Assembly (NCBI GenBank): GCA_027577595.1
Contig: JANBRJ010000001.1
Location: forward strand, 1 to 64,000
DNA length: 64,000 nucleotides
DNA from: Coemansia sp. RSA 487
Lineage: Eukaryota > Kickxellomycota > Kickxellomycetes > Kickxellales > Kickxellaceae
Reading direction: 5' to 3'
The notes beneath the pieces were generated by a model. It was not told the DNA's origin. It did not search any database and was given only the letters and a program-made list of their open reading frames with translations. Below, in pieces: positions 20,181 to 31,800 of the stretch. A program made the translations under genes and the position numbers. The stretch's first letter is position 1; each line of letters begins with the position of its first letter.

Positions 20181-22361
20181 CTATTCAATGAGTGGTAGGT
20201 CGCCGTATAGCTCGGCATAGCGGCCAAGCGCCCAGATGGGGAAGATGAACTTGTAGTTTGGGTACCGGATTCCGCACGAGTGATTGAAGACGCCCTCGAT
20301 GCTCTCCTGCAGCCACTCGCCGTTGGGCTGCTGGCGCTTCATCAGGAAGACGATGCCGCGCTTGACGGCATCGCCATAATGGCAGCGCGCAGCCATCAGC
20401 GCAAGCACGGCCCACGCGGTGTGGATGACCTGGCTGCCGTCCGGATGCGGGACGTACTTCTTCTGCTCGCAGCTGGCAAACGATTCGCCCCAGCCGCCAT
20501 CGGCGTTCTGGCGGTCGATCAGGAAGGCGCAGCCCTTCATGCCCTCCCAGCACGTATCGAAATACATGTCGACGCACGCCATGCTTTGCAGCGCAAACAT
20601 CGACGCGTACGTAAAGCACACGCCCCACGATCCGTACCAGCTGCCGTCGCTGCGCTGCATCTTGATGACGTACTTGATTGCGCTGTCGATGCACCGCTTG
20701 ATCTTCTTGGGCTTGTAGTCAGGGTACTTTTCGGCAAAGCTCGTCAGCCCCAGAACCACCGACGTCGTGCACTCGGGGTACGCGTACTCAACCATGATGT
20801 TTCCAAACACCTCGGACGCGTTGATCTGCTCCATGATCTGCGGCCCGCGCACGCGCTCGTACGACGCAAATCCGCCGCCCCAGTTCTGCATTCCGAGCAG
20901 CAGATCCACGGCTTCCTTGAGGCGCTCGTCTGACACTAGCTTGGGCAGGAACGACGCCTGCTGCAGCAGCACCGTGGCCTTGAGCGCCTCGGCAGTGGTA
21001 TCAGACACCGTGTACGCTTGGTCGCGCGTGCTGAAGGGCCACGCGCCCTTTGTCGCCTGCCTGTATGTGCGGTCCATGTTCTCCGGGTTCTTGCGGATCT
21101 GCGTGCTCTCGAGGAACTTGAGTGCACGCAGCATGCACTCCCTGTTATCCTTGAGCCCGGCCAACCCCGCATCCACTGCCGCTTGCACCGCAAACGCAGT
21201 GTCCCAGAGCTGCGACCCGTTGGTGCCGCACGCCGCCATGCCTTCGTAGCACATCCATAGGACGTCGGGGATGCGGTCGCGCATGCCGCGGAATAGCCCG
21301 CTGTCTGGGCCGTGTGCATGGTATATCGCGAGCATATTGGTTGCAAAGTTGACTGGAGCAATGCACAGGTGGTTTGTGTTGGCTACCTCGTTCTCGATCT
21401 GGTACAACGCCTCGCTGAGCGCCCAGCGCCGGACGTACGGCACTTTCCAGTTCTCGTAGATGCCCAGCGCCGTGTTAAACGCACGCAATAGCAGAGTGTT
21501 TGGCACGTACCGGTCGGCTTCGCTTACGTTGTCACGCTGCGCATACCAGTTGATCTGATCGTACGGCTGGTCGTACAGCTCGTCGCGAAGCGACCGCGTC
21601 AGATCGTTGAGCGGAAGGCTCTTGCGCAGCCCGTAAGTGTAGCACATGCCAAAAAAGACCGCACGCGTGTGCACCCACCAGTTGCCGGGGTTCAGCGGCA
21701 GAAACGACGGGATCAGCAGGGGCTCTGGAGGCAGCGGGTTCATGCCTTCCCAGTCGTAGACGCCCAGCGCGCACAGCCAAAACTTGCCCCACGACGGGAT
21801 CGCACGCGCACTGCCCAGCTTATGTAGCGTGTTGCGCGCCCGCACCATGGCCGCATGGTCCGGCTCCAACCCCAGGATCCTCAGCATCACGTAGTTCATC
21901 GCCGTGCCAAACACCGACGACTTGCCCTCCGTATGCAACCCCCACCCGCCATCCTCCGTGTTGGCCATGTTGAGCAGGTACCGGCTCATCTCCCTCTTGT
22001 GCACTTCGTTTATCGGGACCCCCGTGATGTACTGCATTATAACGAGCCCGCACGTCACAAACAGGGGCCCGTCGTACGCCCCAGCCCAGTGCCCATCCTC
22101 CGTTTGCAGCCGCTTGAAGAACTCCCACCCGTTTTGCGCTGCCTGCATCGGCCGCGTGGCATGGGGCAGCTCTGGCATTTCAACTTCTAGTCCAAGCCAG
22201 TACTTTTCGATAAAGCTCTGTGGCCGCGCATCGGCTTCAGAAACTTCGCTCAGGTACTCCCATGTCTGTCTCCCATTGTCCACCTTCAGCCGCCAGCGTG
22301 TCAGATCGCTGCAGTACTCTTGTGCTTCCTCGCGGTTGGTAAAGTACTTTTGCTCGACCAT
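20181..22361 (-). CDS. ERG7: Lanosterol synthase (oxidosqualene cyclase)
   Basis: 726 residues, very close to yeast Erg7 (731) and human LSS (732). It cyclises (S)-2,3-oxidosqualene to lanosterol, the first cyclic intermediate of ergosterol synthesis, at ER or lipid-droplet membranes. Several QW-type repeats (for example QNGWEFFKRLQTEDGHW, QRSDGSWYGSWG, QNADGGWGESF, QQPNGEWLQESIEG) mark the two alpha-barrel domains. The catalytic motif is VSDTTAEALK: D454 is the general acid that protonates the epoxide, but the following residue, Cys in DCTAE of characterised yeast, plant and animal enzymes, is Thr here. The second acid-supporting Cys (in YPECTTS) is kept. The start ATG gives MVEQKYF, with a 9-base tandem repeat about 50-95 bases upstream. 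This is the last housekeeping gene inside the FunK1 inverted pair. Confidence 0.96.
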   Translation of the reverse strand: MVEQKYFTNREEAQEYCSDLTRWRLKVDNGRQTWEYLSEVSEADARPQSFIEKYWLGLEVEMPELPHATRPMQAAQNGWEFFKRLQTEDGHWAGAYDGPLFVTCGLVIMQYITGVPINEVHKREMSRYLLNMANTEDGGWGLHTEGKSSVFGTAMNYVMLRILGLEPDHAAMVRARNTLHKLGSARAIPSWGKFWLCALGVYDWEGMNPLPPEPLLIPSFLPLNPGNWWVHTRAVFFGMCYTYGLRKSLPLNDLTRSLRDELYDQPYDQINWYAQRDNVSEADRYVPNTLLLRAFNTALGIYENWKVPYVRRWALSEALYQIENEVANTNHLCIAPVNFATNMLAIYHAHGPDSGLFRGMRDRIPDVLWMCYEGMAACGTNGSQLWDTAFAVQAAVDAGLAGLKDNRECMLRALKFLESTQIRKNPENMDRTYRQATKGAWPFSTRDQAYTVSDTTAEALKATVLLQQASFLPKLVSDERLKEAVDLLLGMQNWGGGFASYERVRGPQIMEQINASEVFGNIMVEYAYPECTTSVVLGLTSFAEKYPDYKPKKIKRCIDSAIKYVIKMQRSDGSWYGSWGVCFTYASMFALQSMACVDMYFDTCWEGMKGCAFLIDRQNADGGWGESFASCEQKKYVPHPDGSQVIHTAWAVLALMAARCHYGDAVKRGIVFLMKRQQPNGEWLQESIEGVFNHSCGIRYPNYKFIFPIWALGRYAELYGDLPLIE

Positions 22362-23010
22362 CTCAATTACTACAAAGAAATGCTAAATTGAAAAAGAGCC
22401 AAGTAAATAGCGAAAATAATGAAGATAATGAAAATAGTGAAAATAATGAAAATAGTGATGAGTTCCACTGCAAAAGATAAGAGACTGTTTACGAATAGAA
22501 GTGGCTAAAAGGATAGAAGCTTGTCTGAGAGCTCAGACCTTGATCACTGTGGTGTCTTGTCTGGGTGGGATTGGCATTACAAGTCCAGAACTTTGTTTGA
22601 TCCATGTGATGATTATAATCAAGCATATTAGCTGGCAAGTGCTCAAGTTCTTTGCCAAAGCATCTACTGCCAGTCATCCAAGACATTTACACTACTCACA
22701 AAAACTCAAGCAACATCTTTCAAGATCTTTGGCCCAGATGGCAGACAGTGTCTGGTTTGTGTTTGAGCCAGGCAGAGCGGAACAGCCTGACAAGTTGTCA
22801 ATCACCCACTCTATCATTCTTTTGATCCGTTGCTCTTGATTCTCCTCAAGAACAAATATTTAGCTCAGGCAGTTCGTGCTGCGATCATTACGCTCGCTAT
22901 TCCTAGCTTTTCAATATAGCACTTTTCACGCCACTCATTAGATTCCCAGAGCCTAATTTATATCTCTTGTGGCATATTGACACGGGTTTCCTGAGAAAGG
23001 TAGCGGACAT
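22362..23010. other. Intergenic between ERG7 and FunK1 copy 2
   Basis: The region holds the ERG7 promoter with a short tandem repeat, and a 22500-22840 stretch with open frames on both strands, none recognised (one minus-strand frame reads EENQEQRIKRMIEWVIDN). A decayed gene is possible. The inverted duplication starts at 23011. Confidence 0.45.
22412..22456 (+). repeat. Five-unit 9-base tandem repeat upstream of ERG7
   Basis: Units read GAAAATAAT, GAAGATAAT, GAAAATAGT, GAAAATAAT, GAAAATAGT. It sits 51-95 bases upstream of the ERG7 ATG on the opposite reading strand, so it falls in the promoter or 5' UTR, where it would be CT/T-rich on the transcribed sense. Confidence 0.85.
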
Positions 23011-25527
23011 TGGTTTGTCTTGGACGTTTAGGCTTTGATGGACTGGACCGCCGACGATAATGTCCCTGAATCAGCCTGATCGCTTCCCAGCCTTGCCAAT
23101 CAGACAGCATCGATTTTATAGTAAACAGAAAATCACTTTACCTCTTTGCTGATCACAGTGCTGCGGATTACGGTATCAGACAAATTGTTGTTTGGGAATT
23201 GAGAGTGGAAAAAACAGCTTCAGTCAGCAAAAAAAAATAAACAAAGGCTGGATATTCACTCTCAAATGCCTTTACCTTCTTATTTCTCCTTTTGACTCTT
23301 CCCAAACAGCCTTACTCTTTGTATAAACCTCTAATTTATTATTGTATTTTTTGTAAATGTCAGCAATACCCCGCCCACCAGACGCCGGACAAGAGCCTGG
23401 TGAGAGCAGTGGCAACGCTGTGCCCATTGGCTCTGGGTCCCAATCAGTTGGACTGTCAAGCCATTTCAGCACTCCTGCGGCAAACCGTGCGAAGACTGCT
23501 GCAGAAGACCCCGAAGCATACGCATGCGATCCTGCTACGGAGAAGAGACGCGAAAAAATCGTTGAAGCTCTTAAAGGAAACATTGATTATGTTTCATTTC
23601 TTCAGCTTATGGACTCTCTGGGTCTTGCTGGTCGTAGCTCCAAATTTAATAAAGAGGCTGAAGGGCTGTTTACCGATCTTGCTAAAAAGGCACCCAAGCG
23701 TTTGGAGAAACATCTCAAGTATCCAAAAGAAGCGCTCACGGAGATGCGTGAGGCAGGCGTCGCAGATCTCACAGGTAAAAGTCTTGAGACCTCCGAGCGT
23801 GCACTTACCAAGCACTTTGAGCAGCTATGGGAGCAGATGCAGTGCGTCGATAAAACCAGGTGGCCAGGCATCGAGAAAAAGTCGTCGCTCAAGTACATCG
23901 ACTTCCAAAACAAGGCAGTCTCGGGCTCAAAAACCAAGCCTGATGGTCTTTTCATCTCTAAGACTAATGAAGACAGAAGCTACCAAGCTGCTCACATGGC
24001 CATGGAAGCGAAGTGGAGTGTGTATGAGAGTAATGTACCCTTGAAGGTTATCGGGCAACTCGGAGATTACGCGCTTCAAATATGGGCCGAACAAGCCACA
24101 AGGATCTTTGTTCCGATCTTCCTGCTGCATGGAGGCAAGCTATGGTTGGTAGTTTCAACACGGAGGGGGCTCATGATTTCTCCTCTAGGATCCGTCATTT
24201 TCGTCGATAAACATGTGGAACTTGCTGGAATCGAAAATGCCCTCAAGCGTCTATGGTTCTTTGCTACACTCCGCGCTTCTGAATTTGGGCACGTTTGCGA
24301 GATCCTAGATGATTTCGTTGGTTTCGCCTTTTCGGAGCCCAAAAACAGCGACACTACCAAGATCAGTCTTGCACAGCCCCCAACCGATGATGGCATTGGT
24401 GTTATACGTAAAAGGATCTCGCGCCCAGTTCGAATTATTCGTCGTTCCTCATATATGTACCGAGTGACATTCGAGGGCAAGGACGCTGTACTGAAGCTTA
24501 CGTGGGTTCCCGTGAGCCGCTTTCCCGAGGGCGCTGCGTATCAGCTGCTCGAGGAGCACTGCAAGGGCTTGATACCGGAGGTCTACGCAAGCGGCGTCAT
24601 CGAGCACGACCGATTCGGATACCGCCTCGAGTTCCTTGTCGTTGAGTACTGTGGCGTCACGATTGACGAGTTTGCCCAGAGCCACAAATCGAATGATCGC
24701 AAGCAGAAGATTCTGGAACGAGTGGTTTGCGATGCAGTCAAACGATCTTCGGAGTGCATTGCAAAGGCATACTCGGCTGGTGTGCTCCATCGGGACATCT
24801 CTTCTGGCAACATCGCGATCAAGAATGGGAAGGCCAAAGTCATTGACTGGGGCTATGCCAAGCTGCGCGACGACATCGCGATAGAAGGCATCGATCTGAT
24901 CGAGGAGAAATGGCGCTTCAGCAGGGTAGAAGTGGCCGAGGAGGAGGCAAGGCACGACTCGATCACTGGTACATCGCTTTTTATGAGCATTCAGGTCCTC
25001 CTTGGCGCATCATCCCGCGGCCTGATCCACGACATGGAATCTATATTCTATGTGGCGCTCCATTCGTTGGCCATATCCAACGGGAGCCTGGACAAGGACA
25101 AGTCGCCGCCTCTTGGGTTTTGCTTTGTCGGAAACAGCATGACAGCAGCAGCAAGGATAGGCTGCTTGGTTAGCCGCACAGCCTACCTCAAGCACTTTGG
25201 GGTATCAGGCTGTTTGCCAATCACCACGGCAGTCCTGAATTCGATGTACAAGTTTCTATTCCACGAGAATAACCAGTTCATTGCTGGTGACTTTCTAGAA
25301 GATGCCGACATGCAGCGGTCTGCCGATACGACCCTGGCTAGTGGATTTATGGATTCCGGGCTTGTGCCGTCAGCTGTCGCTGCCAATTCTTCTCCTTTGA
25401 TCGTCGAGCAGATGAATAGAGTGCAAGATTTGTCGTTGGACGTCGATAAAAGGACTGGCGAGGGCGAGGGTAGTGACAGAAAAGCAACAAAACGTTCCCG
25501 GTGCGACGATTAGCCAAGTGTTTTAAT
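23011..25527 (+). repeat. Inverted duplication, copy 2 (FunK1 gene plus promoter)
   Basis: This is the inverted partner of 5365-7881. Similarity starts at TGGTTTGTCTTGGACG (23011) and includes about 345 bases of 5' flank, the entire gene and roughly 12 bases past the stop. Between the two copies lies 15.1 kb of single-copy sequence holding five genes. Confidence 0.92.
23357..25513 (+). CDS. FunK1 fungal protein kinase with PD-(D/E)XK-like N-terminal half (copy 2)
   Basis: 718 residues, the same length as copy 1 and colinear without gaps. All kinase motifs are kept (DAVLKLTW, GVLHRDIS, VIDWGYAKL), as is the N-terminal KPDGLF...MEAKWS signature. From about residue 351 to the end only a handful of substitutions separate the two proteins (for example T/A in EVYxSGV, R/C in ERVVxDAV, and the tail KRSRCDD versus KRQRCDD). 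In contrast residues 82-102 read LQLMDSLGLAG... against SQLILQLNLFD... in copy 1, and residues 318-350 also differ heavily. Both copies appear intact and share their promoter sequence, so both may be expressed. Function is unknown beyond the kinase fold. Confidence 0.88.
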   Translation: MSAIPRPPDAGQEPGESSGNAVPIGSGSQSVGLSSHFSTPAANRAKTAAEDPEAYACDPATEKRREKIVEALKGNIDYVSFLQLMDSLGLAGRSSKFNKEAEGLFTDLAKKAPKRLEKHLKYPKEALTEMREAGVADLTGKSLETSERALTKHFEQLWEQMQCVDKTRWPGIEKKSSLKYIDFQNKAVSGSKTKPDGLFISKTNEDRSYQAAHMAMEAKWSVYESNVPLKVIGQLGDYALQIWAEQATRIFVPIFLLHGGKLWLVVSTRRGLMISPLGSVIFVDKHVELAGIENALKRLWFFATLRASEFGHVCEILDDFVGFAFSEPKNSDTTKISLAQPPTDDGIGVIRKRISRPVRIIRRSSYMYRVTFEGKDAVLKLTWVPVSRFPEGAAYQLLEEHCKGLIPEVYASGVIEHDRFGYRLEFLVVEYCGVTIDEFAQSHKSNDRKQKILERVVCDAVKRSSECIAKAYSAGVLHRDISSGNIAIKNGKAKVIDWGYAKLRDDIAIEGIDLIEEKWRFSRVEVAEEEARHDSITGTSLFMSIQVLLGASSRGLIHDMESIFYVALHSLAISNGSLDKDKSPPLGFCFVGNSMTAAARIGCLVSRTAYLKHFGVSGCLPITTAVLNSMYKFLFHENNQFIAGDFLEDADMQRSADTTLASGFMDSGLVPSAVAANSSPLIVEQMNRVQDLSLDVDKRTGEGEGSDRKATKRSRCDD

Positions 25528-25838
25528 ATTTTCCGAAGTTTTGATGAAATTAATAACACTTGGGCTCCAAAACAGACCAGCAACTGGAGCTGTTAATTTT
25601 ATCATGGGAACCTTTATAATATCCGCAGCAGCGCTCAAGTGTTTTTCACTAGTAGAACGCGTTTCGAATCACAAGCCAAACGCGCTTTTCTTTTGCTACT
25701 CTTTGCATCACAAAGTGAAATTATCTTGGCTAATACACAAGGACGAATGATAAAGGTATAATTTCTGGAAGACCTTTTTTTTCCCTTCTTATCGTTCTAG
25801 TTACCCTTTTTTTAGCTTTTACTTATTCTCTTCTTAAA
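25528..25838. other. Intergenic, ATR promoter
   Basis: AT-rich sequence between FunK1 copy 2 and the first ATR exon. T-rich tracts at 25777-25815 lie close to the ATR start. No gene is seen. Confidence 0.5.
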
Positions 25839-28800
25839 ATGGCTAAACGAGGTGGAGAAGTCGATGTCGAATGGGAATCGCCAGAAAGGTAAAGAATACT
25901 GCTGAATTTGAATGACCTCGATTCATTACGCGTTACAACAACTAGCTTTCCCAAATTCCTCTTAAGCTAACACTTTTGTCTGAGAATATTTTTCCTTTTC
26001 CAACGGCATTGAAATCAATAGAAAGCGCTTGCGGAATACGATAGCGGCACCTCTATCGTGGATGGTGGCACCGGATGCCCTAGAGAATAAATTATGCGTC
26101 AAAGCTATCCAGGAGTCGCTGCAACAGGGCAGCTCCGATTCACTACCGCACACGTTGAATACCGCCGTTCAACTGGTTCAGAATCTCAAAAAGCTTCAGT
26201 CTATTGACTCAGCATACGCATACAATGCATTCGACAGACTATATAGCGATGTGCTGGTTTACGTCGGTAGTGCGATTGATCGCTTGGCAAAGGTATGTTA
26301 CGATGAGGCTTTCGACTCTTGGTTCATCTTATCCAGCATTATTCTGGTTTGGAACTGTGTAGCCACGGTACAATAGATTGCTTATCAAACCAACGTTATT
26401 TGTTTTTATTTGTAGGAAGAAGCCAATATTGGCGCAGATAAAGATTCTGATTCTATGTTGCAGCCGTTTTCTGACATATATCAGTACCTGATCGAGATAA
26501 TCTCCAGACATACGGAATGTACGTGATCCTATAGCAGTAATGCTACGCCAGATATACTCTGCACTTGGCAGTTTGTGGTTTGTCATTTTAGCAGCTGATG
26601 CTTTTTCCTTTACCTAGCGCTGTATATTACTCATATTCCATATGCGTCTTTGCTTGTCCCGGTTGCCTTTACGGCGTTGTATTATATCTTTGCATGCATA
26701 TACCCAATTCTATTCATTTAGGCACACAGCGACACAATCGCCTATGTGTGTCTTCAACATCATCATTCTATTCATTCGCGTTTTTTTAGTTTATTCAGTC
26801 CTTTCTTTTGTGTTGCTTCCGACAAATAAAGCGTCCATGGCTTCTTTTACAAGCTTGCAAATCGAGAAGAAAAGAAACACAACTAATCCACACTATGAAT
26901 AACAAAATTCAAACAGCTTTGGTGTAGATAAACACAGAACTGATTCTCAGTACCGTCAGACCGATCTCGAATTCTTTCTTATTTCGATTCCACTCGCTAT
27001 TGAGCAGCTGGAGGCATCTAGAAACTCGAGTGCTATAGAGCCTACAGCATTATTGGCATTTTTAACGTTGCACTCAGGATCAATATCCTCAAGGATGCTT
27101 ACCAGTCAGCGGAATATAATAGCATCGCTTGTAGCAACGGTTACCACTGAAGACGCATATTCTGCAGAGCACAGACCCTGGGTGGAGTCTGCTATTACAA
27201 GATACTTATCAAAGTCGTTTCCTAGTCCAGAGATGCGCGTGGCCGCATGGTTATTGCTTCCAATATTCTGTCGTTATATGCAATTGCAAGGAAGAGACGG
27301 CTATTCCACGGTTGTAGAAAAGTCAGAAATTGACGTAAATGACAACCTGTTACTGCTGGACGTTGTTGCTTCCGTAGTTGGGTATGTTTCCTGTGCTCGG
27401 TCGGGATGTCTGAGAATCTGCTCCAACCCTAGCAAATCCGATTCCATCGATGGCTCGGCTGGTTCTAGATCGCCACTAGCATTTCTCCGCCTTTTAGAGA
27501 TCACACGCTCCTTGTGCAATGGGAACGAAAGCTTGGCAGCCATAGTGGACTTGCCTTATTCATGCAAACTCTGTGATGATTCGGAAACTACAGAGGGCTT
27601 GGAAAACGCTTGTACAAGCGTTCCTCTTAGGGACTGGCTGCCCTTTTGGTTTATAGCATCGGGCAAACAGCACAAAGAAACGGCAATCCAGTTTGTTCAG
27701 GGAATACGCCGATTCATCAGGCATGCGCCAGCCGAGGACTTGGTTCTTCGAGAGTCACCTCTTGGTCAGAGCATTGTTCGTCGATTGGCCAGCTCGAGCC
27801 GCGACATGCGCATCACTGCAAAAGACACTCTATTAGCGTACTCTGAGGACGAGCCAGGCGATGAGTTAACCAATATATCAGAGATCAAGCTCGACAACAG
27901 GGCCGAGACCATACGTATTGTTCTTCGCATTGCTAACGAGATTAAAGAACCCAGCATGCTTGAAGAAACGCTGGAGCTTGTTGCTGGCGGCATAGGCTGT
28001 GCTTGCAGTCTGCGCGAGGAGACGCTTGGCGATGTTGCATCGTTCCTACTTGGCTACTACTGCAAAGACAACATCTTTCTCCGCGCCGTTGCTATGGAGC
28101 AGCTGCTATCCATTGCGCAAGTGCTCGGGATTTCGCTAACACACTTGCTAAAAACAGTTTCAAGCAGCGTTGCATGCACTTTAGCCATAGCTCTTGACCA
28201 GACATCGCCACAGTCCTTTATTCGGTGCATGCAGCTACTTGGGACATCACCTAGACAATTTATCGGTGCTCATATCGACACTATCGTGCCGCATTTGGTT
28301 GCGTATGGACACGACAAGGCCCTTAATAGCGTTGCAGAGATTCTGGATGTGCAGCTACCTGTTCTTTGCGTCAACCAGGCAGCGGTTGTCTTTGTCAAGA
28401 TCTTTCTTATGGATGATCAGCTTATGCACCAGGTTATGCTCCGCTTTGTCGACCTCATATCAGCTGGATCTGAAATGGACTCTGACCAAGTCGAGGTGAA
28501 CATCCCAAGTCTCTTGCGTTCGTGCTCGGTAAAGCTCGTGTTTAGTCTAATTTTGGCATTGGGCGAGGAGAGCAGTCTTTTGAGGAGACGAGCAAGGAGC
28601 GCATTGCTCACTGTGCGACACATACTAGACAGCTCTACCTCCTACACAAACCAAGGCGTGTCAACGATTGTACAGCACAGCGTTGAAAATATGAAGGATA
28701 TTTCCGCTGGTCAGAGTCCCAAACCGGGCAGCCAGTTTGACTCATCGTCCACACACCCGGGCTTAGCAGAGTTCTTGTCGCAGCATATCCTTGGCGTGTT

Positions 28801-31800
28801 AGCTCATGTCAACGAGCTGCTGCGCAACTCGGAGCAATCGCATTATGAAAACAGTTCATCTGGCGTTGCTGCAAACGACAGTTCAAGCCTCAAAGCAAAG
28901 GCGCTGCGAGCTATTGGTGAGCTTGTAGCTCTACTTGGACCCAATGCGACCCCCCACACCAGTAGCATTGTTGCATCGCTGTCACCTGCCTTGGGCGGAC
29001 CACTTACAGTTTATGCTCTGCGCTCATGGGAAATCTTGGCTGAAAGCCTGGTGCGAGCGTCGCTGTCAGCGGATCTGATGAATTCGCTGATGGTACCGTT
29101 GCTCACGGCGTTTTTTACAGCGCCAGAAGACGTACGTCAGATGCTATCATCGACAGTCAACAAGATTTCAAAACTCCATGAGCACAACATTAAACATCAC
29201 CACAGACATATTTGTCCAATTCCAGACGATCCGTTGCTAAGCGCAAGCTGCGATATCTATAAGCGGTGTAGCGCTATCGATCCGCTGCGCCAAAAGCTGG
29301 CAAGCTTCGCAGCGATGCTAAAAATGAAAGATTCTACGCTTGTTCTGTGTGCGTCAAGGGCTCTCTGCCTGCTTTTGACCCAGCACCCAAAGCTGATAGC
29401 CTCGTGGAAGAAGCCGTTTTATCATGGTATCGATCCAAGCAACCCTGTTCTCAAGAGTAGTAGATCAGGCGGTCGTGGAAGCTCCTACGCTGACGCTGCC
29501 CTGGTTAGCAACATGGCTAATACTCTGAGATCCGCATGCAACGTTGGAGGCAAGCTCGGTGAGATGGCAGCCGCAAGCTGTACAGCCTGTCTCGCGTACA
29601 TCGGCGGAATCAATGTTCGAGCGATAGAAAAACCTAGCGATGGATATCCTCTTGTGAATGAACCAGTTACCCAAAGCTCATCAGTGTTCCCGGTACTGCA
29701 TAGACTAGATACGGACGAGGAACGCCTGGAATTTGTGTGCACACTGATTATTGACCATCTGTCGCAGACATTTGCTCGAGCACCGTCGCCAAGCGTACAA
29801 ACATGCGCTGCATACGGTATTCAGGAACTGCTGAAGCTAGTTGGCTTTAAAAGAGCAACTCTGTACGGTCATGCAGATGACAAGCACCCATCTCAAAGCG
29901 GAAGCGCGCATAATAGGCGCAAAAGACGAGATGTTTTAAAGCGGCCACGAGACAGTCGGAGCCAAGGTTTGCAGCAGCGCTGGGAATTGCTTCCGCAAAA
30001 CATCAAACAGGTCATCTTGCCTCTGCTGGATTCAAAGTACACGATCCAATCCACAAGTCGGTCAGGGAGTGAAAACAAGGGAGAGCGGGTGCCATGCATT
30101 ACACGCTCGGGGTCCCATCTTTCTTGGCTGCGTGCATGGGTTGTGGAGATGACCAATGCGTTGCCGCCAGGCCCAACAAGCAGCATCTTCAAAGTGTGTA
30201 CAAGTATCATGAAGGAAAGCTCTGCAGATACGCTTTTGTTCTTTTTGCCACAAGCTGCATACCAGTACTGCATCCATAGGCAAGGCGCCAGCAGCGAGGC
30301 TGAGATTGAGACTATAGAGATCAAGGACGACGACTCGGATTCGGGGAATGAGGACAAAAGCATGATGAGCGGAAACAGTAGCATCCAGGCCCATGTGCTA
30401 TCCAGTGAGCTTCAGGCCGTTCTTACTTTGGATGCGAAGGAAGGGCGTATGCCAGTAGATCAATGGCGCTTGTGCAAGGAGGCGGCGCTGGATCTTTTGG
30501 ACTCGTTCAGCGCATATGTTCGCACCCAGCAGAACAACAGAGTCAACGGAAAGAGGGGCACCCGCAAGGACTCCAAGCTGGCTCATGCCACTGACGAGGA
30601 GCTGGCAATACTGGCTCTTACCAGTACGGTGTCTCCCGCGACCATTGCAAATGCTGCAGCGTCATGTACTCAGTACGAGAGGGCGCTCCAGCACATGGAG
30701 CTTTCTCTGCGCGAGGGCGCCTTTGGTAAATACCCAACACTGTTTGGAAACATAGACGACGCGACAATGGCAAGCATCCAGGAGCTGTATTTTGGCATGG
30801 ACGATGCAGACGGAGTCGTAGGCGCAGCGTCGTGTCGTAAGCAGATAGACCATAGAATGCTAATACGCAAGTATGAGGTGGAAGGTAACTGGTCCCATGC
30901 TCTTATCGGCCACGAGTCTCTTTTGCAATCGCAGCCCGGCAACGAGGAATTCCAGAGGGGTTGGATCTCTTGCTTGCAAAACATGGGCCAGTGGGAGAGC
31001 GCGTGGGCGGCATCTAAGGAGCTTTACCAGAACAAGGAAGCACGCAATAAAGTCGATGACCAACTCAAGTCTGCGTGTTTTGCTGCTGCGTGGAGACTTG
31101 GGAAATGGGACTGGGTGCAGAAAACGATATCAGACTCGCCCGAATCGCATACTGCGTTGCCATCATTTGACACCCTGAACAGCGTACTGTTGCTTAGAGC
31201 TGGTCACGAAAACGAGTCGTCTCTAAAGAGCATGTCCTTGCCTTTGCCGCTGCAAGTATGCTTGGGATCTGGCATTGGATCAAGCGGTGCTTTGTCTTTG
31301 AGCAGCTCGCTGGCGGAGCTGATGAATGCCGGGTTTATGTCTGTTGGCCATAGCATTGGCGAGGCGTTTTCTGGAACTCTCCGTCAAACGCTACTTAGCA
31401 CAGCGACGGCAACCGCGTCAAGCGATATGCACCACGAAATTCACGCCCATATGCTGGGCGATATAGCGATGTTTGCCGAGCATGTCCATGGCAAGTTTTC
31501 TATTGATGACAATGGATCTCACGACTGCTCATCTCTGCAGCAGGTCTTGAACGACCTTTTTAGGCAGTGGAACGAGCGTATTGCTTGCTTGCCAACAACA
31601 TACTCCGTGCAGGAACCTGTTCTGGCACTGCATACACGTATTTGCGACATGCTTGCCGGCTTATGCCATAGAGGCAATTCTATCGATGCGCGACAAGCAC
31701 ATTGTGTGTGTATTGGCTCTTTGTTGCGTCAATCTGTTCATACTCGCCATCAAGCAGCGCAATTAGCAAGGCTTGCTGGGTATCGGGCCACGGCGCTGGG

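Noticed and set aside
22501-22839. 112-codon open frame between ERG7 and FunK1 copy 2
   Set aside because: No recognisable motif, no ATG at the frame start, and an equally open reading on the other strand; left as unassigned intergenic sequence.
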